NCBI GenBank assembly: GCA_017428485.1
Contig: JAFRQT010000046.1
Location: 1-38,870 of the forward strand
Source of the DNA: Bacilli bacterium
Lineage (GTDB): Bacteria; Bacillota_I; Bacilli_A; RF39; UBA660
Length of the DNA stretch: 38,870 bases
Direction of reading: 5' to 3'
Shown: positions 32,703-38,870 of the stretch, piece after piece
How positions within the stretch are numbered: the first letter of the stretch is position 1
Layout of the letters: every line of letters starts with the position of its first letter
Notes under the pieces: generated by a model
What the model was told of the DNA's origin: nothing
Database searches by the model: none
The model's input: the letters and a program-made list of their open reading frames with translations, nothing else
Made by a program: the position numbers and the translations under genes

Positions 32703-32731
32703 TTGACTAATTTGTGTATATATGGTATAAT
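32703..32731 (+). promoter_or_regulatory. Promoter of the J-domain gene
   Basis: TTGACT, exact 17-bp spacer, TATAAT preceded by TGG. The leader contains AAAAAAGGGGGGG (G7 at 32749-32755) as ribosome site. Confidence 0.75.
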
Positions 32732-32766
32732 ATCACTCAGTTAAAAAAGGGGGGGAAGATATAATT

Positions 32767-33801
32767 ATGCTTTTATATGAAGCTAGAGCTATATTTAATT
32801 TGCCTACTTCTTATACTAAAGAAGATGTTACTAAGACATATAGAAAATTAATGATGAAATGGCATCCGGATGTTAACAAAACTAAAGAAGCAGAAGAAAA
32901 AGCAAAACAAATTAATGAGGCAAAGAGCGTTCTTTTAAATGGATTAGGATATTCAAGGTCATCTAACCAATACTCGCCAGGGGACTATAGTATTAGTAAA
33001 GATAAAAGAATCTTTATTGATAGAATTAATGAACGTATTGGAAAGTTTAATGCTCAAGAACTAAACGCAATGATATCTAATACTATTAATAAAATCAAAG
33101 AAATAATAAAAGAAATTGAAAATTCTGATTATCTATCCTCTTATGATGTTTATTATCAAAGAGTTAATAAATTATTCATAGAATATGCTAGAATTTTTTG
33201 TAATTTTCATGGATTAAATTTTCAATTATATAATGAGAGCATTTGCATAAATTCTGCACTAATAACATATAAAAATTCAAGTTTTAAAGATTTTGTGGAT
33301 AAAATTGATCAAAGAGTGTTTAAATTACTATATAACAAATACCTTAAAGAACTATTAAATTATCTTGGACATAATGGAGAAAAATTATACTTAAAAAGTA
33401 TCGGAAAAAGTGATAGTGAATTTGTATTATTATATGATGAGATTGAAAAACAAGTGATTGGTTTTCAATTAGCAGATGAACTTAATAATGTTGATTTATG
33501 TAGTTCGAAGGTTTTGTATGATCTTTTTTCAACAATTAAGTCATATATTGTGACTGCAATTACTTTGTATATTATAAATTATTGTAGAGAAAAAGGTCTA
33601 ATTTTTTCTATTGATAATGTAAGTGGTGACTTTGAAATTGAGGGTGTTTGTGTACCGGTAGATTGTAATATATTTGCTATTAATAATTTATTAAGAAGTA
33701 TAACAAAACCCTCAAGTATAAGGAAAAACAATTATGATGATAAATCTATATTAAAGAATAACAATGATGATAAAGAATTTATATTAAAACGTTCTAAATA
33801 A
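32767..33801 (+). CDS. J-domain protein with unrecognised C-terminal region
   Basis: Residues 1-60 are a J domain ([38 protein letters not shown] at 33-35), which stimulates Hsp70/DnaK ATPase. The remaining ~280 residues have no Gly/Phe region, zinc finger or client-binding beta domains of DnaJ, so this is a class C co-chaperone that would bring DnaK to a special target. The C-terminal part is alpha-helical and Lys/Asn/Ile-rich, with no membrane span. A near-repeat [21 protein letters not shown] closes it. Confidence 0.85.
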   Translation: MLLYEARAIFNLPTSYTKEDVTKTYRKLMMKWHPDVNKTKEAEEKAKQINEAKSVLLNGLGYSRSSNQYSPGDYSISKDKRIFIDRINERIGKFNAQELNAMISNTINKIKEIIKEIENSDYLSSYDVYYQRVNKLFIEYARIFCNFHGLNFQLYNESICINSALITYKNSSFKDFVDKIDQRVFKLLYNKYLKELLNYLGHNGEKLYLKSIGKSDSEFVLLYDEIEKQVIGFQLADELNNVDLCSSKVLYDLFSTIKSYIVTAITLYIINYCREKGLIFSIDNVSGDFEIEGVCVPVDCNIFAINNLLRSITKPSSIRKNNYDDKSILKNNNDDKEFILKRSK

Positions 33802-33812
33802 TTTTAAAGATG

Positions 33813-33847
33813 CAAAATGAAAGTTTTACTTGTAAACTTTCATTTTG
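33813..33847 (+). terminator. Hairpin after the J-domain gene, overlapping the rpmG -35 box
   Basis: 14-bp stem CAAAATGAAAGTTT / AAACTTTCATTTTG, loop TACTTGT; the T tract beyond it is short (TTTG), so termination may be partial. Confidence 0.5.
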
Positions 33848-33858
33848 TTTGCTATAAT
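33830..33858 (+). promoter_or_regulatory. rpmG-efp promoter
   Basis: TTGTAA (in the loop and arm of the preceding hairpin), 17-bp spacer, TATAAT (33853-33858). Confidence 0.65.
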
Positions 33859-33887
33859 CTTAATGTGCAAAGAGGGAGGAAATAAAA

Positions 33888-34055
33888 ATGGCAAAGAAAG
33901 AAAATAGAGAAGGCGTTGCATTACAATGTACTGCATGTAAAGATATTAATTATTTAACTAGTAAAAATAAAAAGAATACTGAAGGTAAATTAGAAGTTAA
34001 GAAATTCTGTCCTAAATGTAATAAAACTACACTTCATAAAGAAAAGAAAGCGTAG
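33888..34055 (+). CDS. rpmG: 50S ribosomal protein L33
   Basis: A 55-residue protein with [22 protein letters not shown] and [17 protein letters not shown]; both CxxC pairs for zinc are present, so it is a zinc-binding (C+) L33. AGGGAGGAAA precedes the ATG. Eight bases separate it from efp. Confidence 0.93.
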   Translation: MAKKENREGVALQCTACKDINYLTSKNKKNTEGKLEVKKFCPKCNKTTLHKEKKA

Positions 34056-34063
34056 GTTAATTT

Positions 34064-34621
34064 ATGTTTAATGTAAATGATATTAAAAATGGAATGACAA
34101 TTAAATATGAAGGAAATATATATCAAGTTGTTGAGTTCCAACATGTAAAGCCAGGTAAAGGTAGTGCTTTTGTTAAAACAAAACTTAAAAATTTAAAAGC
34201 AGGAACTACTCAAGAAATTACATTTAATGCTGGTATTAAAATAGAAAAAGCAGATGTAAGAAAGAGTGATTTATCATACCTTTATAGTACTGGTGATACT
34301 TATGTATTTATGGATAATAATACATATGATCAAATTGAAATTCCTACTTCTTTAATTGAAGATCAAATTAAATTCTTAAAAGAAGGTATGAATGTTCAAT
34401 CAATGACTATTGAAGGAGAAATTGTTGGTATTGATTTACCAGAAAAAGTATCTTATAAAGTAATTAGTGCTCCAGATGCTGTCAAAGGTAATACAACAAG
34501 TTCTGCTCAAAAAGATGTTACTATTGAAACTGGTTATACATTAAAAGCTCCTTTATTCATATCAGAAGGAGAAGAAATAATTATAACTACTCGTGATGGT
34601 AAATATTTTAGTAGAGGATAA
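34064..34621 (+). CDS. efp: Elongation factor P
   Basis: Relieves ribosome stalling at polyproline stretches. The KOW-like N-domain has the loop VKPGKGSAFV with the tip lysine in PGKG (the residue modified in Bacillus and others), followed by two OB domains and the C-terminal IITTRDGKYFSRG. 185 residues, normal. AGGT lies nine bases before the ATG; transcribed with rpmG. Confidence 0.96.
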   Translation: MFNVNDIKNGMTIKYEGNIYQVVEFQHVKPGKGSAFVKTKLKNLKAGTTQEITFNAGIKIEKADVRKSDLSYLYSTGDTYVFMDNNTYDQIEIPTSLIEDQIKFLKEGMNVQSMTIEGEIVGIDLPEKVSYKVISAPDAVKGNTTSSAQKDVTIETGYTLKAPLFISEGEEIIITTRDGKYFSRG

Positions 34622-34640
34622 GGTCTTATGACCTTTTTTA
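34620..34640 (+). terminator. Intrinsic terminator of rpmG-efp
   Basis: AAGGTC/GACCTT stem with TTAT loop starting in the stop codon, then a T run. Confidence 0.85.
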
Positions 34641-34641
34641 T

Positions 34642-34670
34642 TTGACTTTTAATAGTAAATAATATATACT
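34642..34670 (+). promoter_or_regulatory. Promoter of the T-box dut-tyrS operon
   Basis: TTGACT, 17-bp spacer, TATACT; predicted start near 34677. Confidence 0.7.
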
Positions 34671-34676
34671 TCTATT

Positions 34677-34870
34677 TGTAAGTGATGAAGAAATAAATAG
34701 TAGTTATAATTTATTTTTATAGAAAGTTAGTGGTTGATGGAAACTAATAAATAATTATAATGAAGATACATATTTTGGAACTTAATGGGTGATGCCTTAT
34801 AATCTTTGAGATAGTTATTCTATAAATTAAGGTGGTACCACGATAATTCGTCCTTATGTACTACCTTTTA
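34677..34870 (+). promoter_or_regulatory. T-box leader, probably tRNA-Tyr responsive
   Basis: The conserved T-box core GGTGGTACCACG lies at 34831-34842. Antiterminator: AAGG (34829-34832) with CCTT (34852-34855), holding the UGGUACC bulge and an ACGA/TCGT hairpin. Terminator: AAGGTGGTAC (34829-34838) with GTACTACCTT (34858-34867), then TTTATTTT. Stem I shows GTGATGAAG and the distal AGTTAGTGGTTGATGG pattern. A TAC in GAAGATACATA (34767-34769) is a plausible Tyr specifier, which agrees with tyrS downstream; exact specifier placement is by eye. Confidence 0.88.
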
Positions 34871-34884
34871 TTTTGGAGGAAAAA

Positions 34885-35370
34885 ATGAGAAAGTTTGAGA
34901 AAATTAGTTTTGAGCAATTTAAAAAAGATGTATGTGATAATAAAGAACTATATGATAAAATAGAATTGCCTAAAAGAAGTACAAGCAATAGTGCTGGATA
35001 TGATATTAGAAGTATAGAGAATGTTATTATTAAACCAGGGGAATCTAAAGCAATTAAAACTGGCCTTAAAGTTTCTATGAACTCTGATGAAGTATTATAT
35101 ATATATGATAGAAGTTCACTTGGATTTAAATATGATATTTGTCTTTCTAATAGCGTTGGAGTAATAGATAGTGATTTTTATAATAATCCTGATAACGAAG
35201 GTCACTTTCAAATTAAACTTATAAATCATGGTAGCAAGGATTTTGAGGTATTAGTTGGTGATAGAATTGCTCAAGGAGTATTTATGAAATACTTGACTGT
35301 TGATGATGAAGAAATTATTAATAATAAAAGAAAAGGTGGAATAGGTTCCACTAATAAAAAGGAGAAATAG
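34885..35370 (+). CDS. dut: dUTP diphosphatase (dUTPase)
   Basis: Hydrolyses dUTP to dUMP, keeping uracil out of DNA. The trimeric dUTPase motifs appear in order: SAGYDIRS (I), DRSSLGFK (II), GVIDSDFYNN (III), GDRIAQGVF (IV), KGGIGSTN (V, close to RGxxGFGST). 161 residues from the ATG at 34885, with GGAGGAAAA ahead; the in-frame TTG at 34873 lies before that site. First gene behind the T-box, two bases from tyrS. Confidence 0.92.
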   Translation: MRKFEKISFEQFKKDVCDNKELYDKIELPKRSTSNSAGYDIRSIENVIIKPGESKAIKTGLKVSMNSDEVLYIYDRSSLGFKYDICLSNSVGVIDSDFYNNPDNEGHFQIKLINHGSKDFEVLVGDRIAQGVFMKYLTVDDEEIINNKRKGGIGSTNKKEK

Positions 35371-35372
35371 AT

Positions 35373-36578
35373 ATGAAATTATATGATGATTTAGTATGGA
35401 GAGGACTTGTTAAAGATGTAAGTAGTCCAGAAATTGAAAAAATATTAAATGGAAGTCCAATTTCATTTTATTGGGGAACTGATCCAACTGCTGATTCTCT
35501 ACATTTAGGACATTATTCATCTTTAGTTACTGCTAAAAGACTTGCTGCATATGGTCACAAACCAGTTTTATTAGTAGGTGGGGCAACTGGACTTATTGGA
35601 GACCCTAGACCTACTTCTGAAAGAGAAATAATAGATAAAGAAGTTCTTAATAATAATATAGAGGGTATTAAAACTCAAGTAAGTAGATTGTTTGATGGTA
35701 AAGCAGAAATAGTTAATAATTATGATTGGACTAAAGATTATACTTATTTAGAATTCTTACGTGATATTGGTAAATATATTAATGTAAATTATATGCTTAA
35801 TAAAGATATTATAAATAGAAGACTTGAAACTGGAATTACATATGCAGAATTTTCTTATACATTACTTCAAGGATATGATTTCTTGCATCTATTTAGAAAT
35901 AAAAATGTTGTATTACAGGCTGAAGGATCTGATCAATGGGGAAATATTACTACTGGTATTGAATTAATCCGTAAAATTGAAGGAAAAGAAGCATATGGAT
36001 TTACAATGCCATTAATATTAGATTCTACGGGAAAGAAATTTGGTAAAAGTGAAGGTAATGCTTTATGGCTTGATAAAAATAAAACAAGTCCATATCAAAT
36101 ATATCAATATTTAATAAATGCTGATGATTCACTTGTAGTTCATTATTTAAAAGTATTTACTTTCTTAAGTCATGAAGAAATAGACAAACTTGCTGAAAGT
36201 GTTAAAAATGAACCAGAAAAGAGACTTGCTCAAAAAGCATTAGCATTTGAAGTAGTAAAAGATTTACATGGTGAAGAGGAAGCAATTAAAGCTAGAAAAA
36301 CGAGCGAAGAAGTATTTTCCAAAGGATATAGTGAAGAAGGTATGATAGAAGAAACGGTTAATATTGATGATAATAGTAATCTTATGGATTTATTAGTTTT
36401 ATCAAAAGTAGCCCCTTCTAAGAGTGAAGCAAGAAGATTAATATTAGGAAATGGAATATCTATTAATTCTATAAAACAAACTGATCCAAATATATTAGTA
36501 AAAGATTTAACAAATGGATCTAGTTTAATTGTTAGTAAAGGAAAGAAGACACATATTAAAGTTACTTTAGTAAAATAA
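35373..36578 (+). CDS. tyrS: Tyrosyl-tRNA synthetase
   Basis: Class I synthetase. HIGH motif in PTADSLHLGHYSSL, KMSKS equivalent KKFGKSEGN, tyrosine-pocket segments YTLLQGYDFLHL and GSDQWGN, and a C-terminal S4 RNA-binding domain (VLSKVAPSKSEARRLILGNGISIN). 401 residues, normal. AAAGGAGAAA precedes the start. Expected to be induced by uncharged tRNA-Tyr through the upstream T-box. Confidence 0.97.
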   Translation: MKLYDDLVWRGLVKDVSSPEIEKILNGSPISFYWGTDPTADSLHLGHYSSLVTAKRLAAYGHKPVLLVGGATGLIGDPRPTSEREIIDKEVLNNNIEGIKTQVSRLFDGKAEIVNNYDWTKDYTYLEFLRDIGKYINVNYMLNKDIINRRLETGITYAEFSYTLLQGYDFLHLFRNKNVVLQAEGSDQWGNITTGIELIRKIEGKEAYGFTMPLILDSTGKKFGKSEGNALWLDKNKTSPYQIYQYLINADDSLVVHYLKVFTFLSHEEIDKLAESVKNEPEKRLAQKALAFEVVKDLHGEEEAIKARKTSEEVFSKGYSEEGMIEETVNIDDNSNLMDLLVLSKVAPSKSEARRLILGNGISINSIKQTDPNILVKDLTNGSSLIVSKGKKTHIKVTLVK

Positions 36579-36590
36579 AGTAACTTTTTC
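36558..36590 (+). terminator. Intrinsic terminator of dut-tyrS
   Basis: 12-bp stem AAAGTTACTTTA / TAAAGTAACTTT uses the last codons of tyrS, its loop precedes the stop codon, and a T tract follows. Confidence 0.85.
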
Positions 36591-36613
36591 TTTAATATTT
36601 TTACTATATATTA

Positions 36614-36619
36614 TATAAT
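36614..36619 (+). promoter_or_regulatory. -10 box directly before the CPBP gene
   Basis: TATAAT ends five bases before the ATG at 36625, implying a leaderless mRNA unless the ATG at 36643 is used. Confidence 0.45.
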
Positions 36620-36624
36620 TAATA

Positions 36625-37329
36625 ATGAAAGTAAGTGATAACATGAAATATTCAGAAGAAAGAAGTTTTTGGATTAATGCATTATTTTTTATATTAAGTA
36701 TTGCTGGTTTGTTTGTAGGACCTCTTATTTTTGCTCTAATGTTAAGAAATTTTATTAAAAACTTAGATATATTAGAATTGGTTTGTAATATTTTATTTAT
36801 TTTAGTTTTATATTTAATGTATTTTAAAGATTTAAATAGAGAAGCTAAAACTTATTCTAAAAATTTTAAGGATTCATTTTTTAAAGGATTAAAATATTAT
36901 TTTCTAGGTTTAATGGCAATGATATTCTTTAATTTGATATTATCATTTGTTATGAAAGGAGTTTCTGCTAATGAAGATACTGTTAGAAATATGCTATTCA
37001 GTAATCCAATATATACAATGTTAAGCATTGTTATAATTGCTCCTTTAAGTGAAGAATTAATATTTAGAAAAAGTTTAGCACCAATTATTAAAAATAAATG
37101 GATTTATGCAACTATTTGTGGACTTTTATTTGGTGGTGCTCATTTACTTGCAGGTGAATTTAATTGGTTAAATTTATTATATATTTTTCCATATGGAAGT
37201 TTAGGATTTGCATTTGCAATAATGGATTATGAAACTAAGAGTACATTTACATCTATTGTGATGCATGCAATTCATAATGGTATAACAGGAATTATGTTAC
37301 TTATAGTTTATTATATGGGAGCTTTATAA
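36625..37329 (+). CDS. CPBP family intramembrane protease
   Basis: Multi-pass membrane protein with about six to eight hydrophobic spans. The CPBP/Abi active-site motifs are intact: EELIFR (EExxxR), FGGAH (FxxxH) and HAIHN (HxxxN-type) in the last helices. Related proteins process prenylated or small exported peptides or act in bacteriocin immunity; the substrate here is unknown. An alternative start at 36643 has GTGAT seven bases upstream. TAATG overlap couples it to the next gene. Confidence 0.9.
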   Translation: MKVSDNMKYSEERSFWINALFFILSIAGLFVGPLIFALMLRNFIKNLDILELVCNILFILVLYLMYFKDLNREAKTYSKNFKDSFFKGLKYYFLGLMAMIFFNLILSFVMKGVSANEDTVRNMLFSNPIYTMLSIVIIAPLSEELIFRKSLAPIIKNKWIYATICGLLFGGAHLLAGEFNWLNLLYIFPYGSLGFAFAIMDYETKSTFTSIVMHAIHNGITGIMLLIVYYMGAL

Positions 37330-38192
37330 TGGAAGAAGTAAAAAAAGAAAAGCATATATTTTTAAATGTTGTTATCTTTATAATTATATGCATCGCATTA
37401 CTTTTTTTATATGCTAAATATATTGGCATAAAAGGAATAAAAGTAAAAGAATATAGAGTAGAGAGTAATATTTTAACTGAGAATTTTAGTGGATTTAAAA
37501 TAGTACACTTTTCTGATCTTTTATATAAATCTACAATTACTAAAGATGATGTAAAATCATTAGTAGATAAAATTAATATATTAAAACCAGATATAGTTGT
37601 TTTTACTGGGGACTTAGTAGATGAAAATATTAAATTAAATACCAGTGATATAGATTTTTTAATTGAAAGTTTAGGAAATATTAATGCTAATATAGAAAAG
37701 TATGCAATTTATGGAGATACAGATTTTAAATTAAGTCAATATGAAGATATAATGGAAAAATCTGGATTTAAAATATTATATAATTCTTATGAGGAACTTT
37801 ATTATAAAACAAATGATAATATATATATTGTTGGGTTACCATCTTCAATAAAAGAACAGGTTGATTTAAGTAAAGCATTTGAATTTTACAATGATGATGA
37901 GAGAAAATATATTATAGTTCTAGTACATGATGGAAGTACTATTAAATACTTAGATAATGACAATTATGAAGTTGATTTAATATTAGGCGGCCATTCTTTA
38001 AATGGTAGTATTGTTCTTCCGCATTTTGGTGGACTATTTATTGATAAATACTCATATAAATATTATGATGAAAAGTATGAAAGAGGAATAACAAAAATAT
38101 TTATTTCAAGCGGAATTGGTACTAATAAATATCAATATAGATTTAATAATAAACCATCCATTAATTTATATAGACTAAAAGCACAATCATAA
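37329..38192 (+). CDS. Membrane-anchored metallophosphoesterase-like protein with degenerate active site
   Basis: One N-terminal membrane helix (~10-27) and a YkuE-like calcineurin fold. Family motifs are recognisable but altered: SDLH is SDLL, GDxxD is intact (GDLVDE), GNHD is GDTD, the late His segment is VHDG, and GHTH is GHSL. Three expected metal-binding His residues are thus replaced, and catalysis is doubtful. The overall pattern through FISSGIGT remains. It overlaps the CPBP gene by one base (TAATG), suggesting joint function at the membrane. Confidence 0.82.
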   Translation: MEEVKKEKHIFLNVVIFIIICIALLFLYAKYIGIKGIKVKEYRVESNILTENFSGFKIVHFSDLLYKSTITKDDVKSLVDKINILKPDIVVFTGDLVDENIKLNTSDIDFLIESLGNINANIEKYAIYGDTDFKLSQYEDIMEKSGFKILYNSYEELYYKTNDNIYIVGLPSSIKEQVDLSKAFEFYNDDERKYIIVLVHDGSTIKYLDNDNYEVDLILGGHSLNGSIVLPHFGGLFIDKYSYKYYDEKYERGITKIFISSGIGTNKYQYRFNNKPSINLYRLKAQS

Positions 38193-38205
38193 ATGTGCTT
38201 TTTTC
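38177..38205 (+). terminator. Intrinsic terminator after the phosphoesterase-like gene
   Basis: AAAAGCACA/TGTGCTTTT stem with the stop codon in its loop, then a T run. Confidence 0.8.
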
Positions 38206-38230
38206 ATATCATATTTTAGAGGTGAAAAGT

Positions 38231-38395
38231 ATGTATAATAAATTTAAATTTAAAAATGATCGTTTTGTTCCTTTTGCAGCACCATTCTTATTAGGAGCAT
38301 TAACTGGTGGGGTAGCAGTAGGTGCATTTAATCCTTATAGACCAAGACCTGTGTATTTTAATGGTCCATATTATGGCAATTACCCATATTATTAA
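38231..38395 (+). CDS. Small Tyr/Pro-rich protein of unknown function
   Basis: 54 residues: a basic start (MYNKFKFKNDRF), a hydrophobic small-residue middle (FLLGALTGGVAVGAF), and a Tyr/Pro/Asn-rich end (YFNGPYYGNYPYY). GAGGTGAAAA precedes the ATG at 38231; the longer open frame upstream includes terminator sequence. The layout resembles small coat-like or membrane-associated peptides, without a family match I can name. It overlaps the convergent kinase gene by four bases. Confidence 0.65.
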   Translation: MYNKFKFKNDRFVPFAAPFLLGALTGGVAVGAFNPYRPRPVYFNGPYYGNYPYY

Positions 38396-38870
38396 TTAAT
38401 TGGTAATATTATTTTAACTAGTGTATATTTGTGTAATACTGAATTATATTTTATACTTCCTCCATGATTTTCTATTATTTCTTTTGATAAGCAAAGTCCT
38501 AAACCAGTTCCATCTAATTTTTTTGAATAGAATGGAGTAAAGATATTCTCAATTGTTTCTTTTGACATACCATTTCCATTATCCTTAATATTTATAATTA
38601 GTTTGCTATTACTTGTATATGCTTTAATACTAATTATTCCTTTTTTACCTAATGCTTCACAAGAATTTTTAAGTATATTTATAAACACCTGTTTTAATCT
38701 ATTATAATCAGCTTTAATATATATTTGTTTTTCAGAATCAATTTGTAGATTGATTCTTTTATTTCTAAAAAATGGAATTATAGTTTCTTTAATTTCTCTT
38801 AATAAATTATTAAAATTCATATATTATTTTATTATTTTCATATTATTTATTTCACTAAAATCTTTTAATA
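38392..38870 (-). pseudogene. Histidine kinase gene interrupted by an in-frame TAA (continues past window edge)
   Basis: The downstream part (ATG at 38820) is a complete GHKL ATPase domain: N box NILKNSCEA, G1 DNGNGM, F box FTPFYSKK, G2 GTGLGL. It lacks any dimerisation/phosphoacceptor domain. Reading further upstream in the same frame gives LKDFSEINNMKIIK, then TAA (38826-38824), Tyr, and the ATG; that segment fits the linker expected just before the ATPase domain of a sensor kinase. There is no ribosome site before the internal ATG. I therefore call a nonsense-interrupted kinase, 5' end outside the window; a genuine stand-alone ATPase-domain protein is the alternative. Confidence 0.6.

Noticed and set aside
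1-38870. Mycoplasma genetic code (TGA = Trp)
   Set aside because: All Trp codons in recognised genes are TGG and no recognised gene needs TGA read-through.
1-38870. tRNA or rRNA genes
   Set aside because: I found no cloverleaf with the usual GTTCRANYC arm or rRNA-like sequence outside the T-box and riboswitch leaders.

Overview
The window is a low-GC (strongly A+T-rich) Firmicutes/Bacilli-type chromosome segment, most likely from an uncultured gut lineage near the walled relatives of the Mollicutes (RF39-like or Erysipelotrichia-like; this placement is inference). The organism is Gram-positive and walled: it has a class A penicillin-binding protein, MurG and DivIB/FtsQ. Neighbourhoods follow Bacillus order (dnaD-nth convergent with ponA-recU, rpsB-tsf, murG-divIB, ylbD-ylbE, rpsU-yqeY). 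AGGAGG/GGTGAT ribosome sites are common. Every intact gene I could close stops at TAA or TAG, never TGA, while Trp is always TGG, so the Mycoplasma code (TGA=Trp) does not apply.

Layout. 1-7.8 kb: 3' part of a giant Thr/Ser/Asn-rich secreted repeat protein with a cysteine-rich tail. 7.9-13.5 kb: cca-dnaD-nth facing ponA-recU. 13.7-15.5 kb: an exported cysteine-rich protein with a two-helix VirB2/TrbC-like tail. 15.5-17.5 kb: rpsB (with an unusual SAP/Rho_N-like C-terminal extension) and tsf. 17.6-19.7 kb: accessory genes, a YhcG-type PDDEXK nuclease and a membrane-anchored serpin. 19.8-25.1 kb: rpsU-yqeY, a plsC/AMP-binding enzyme/plsC lipid cassette, murG, divIB. 25.1-26.9 kb: ylbD-ylbE and two tandem type IV pilin-like genes. 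26.9-30.05 kb: nfo facing a small DUF2624-like gene, a YnbB-type PLP enzyme and an SDR reductase. 30.07-31.0 kb: no annotated-size gene, but two tandem copies of a small module with the architecture of a type I toxin-antitoxin system. 31-38.9 kb: a stripped GdpP-like phosphodiesterase, a lipoprotein behind a yybP-ykoY (Mn2+) riboswitch, a J-domain protein, rpmG-efp, a Tyr-type T-box ahead of dut-tyrS, a CPBP protease with a degenerate metallophosphoesterase, a small Tyr-rich protein, and a histidine-kinase gene broken by a stop codon.

The most interesting part is 30,228-30,910. Two near-identical units 400 bp apart each encode the same 27-residue hydrophobic peptide behind a strong promoter and a sequestered Shine-Dalgarno site. 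The 5' leader is complementary to the 3' flank, and a convergent promoter would make a short antisense RNA ending in an intrinsic terminator. The peptide is preserved by synonymous changes, while the presumed antisense loop differs between copies.

Regulatory themes: terminators are often built from the last codons of genes (in two convergent pairs one palindrome supplies the tails of both proteins), several genes have a -10 box 5-7 bases before the ATG (candidate leaderless mRNAs), and two cis-regulatory RNAs (Mn2+ riboswitch, T-box) control unexpected first genes.
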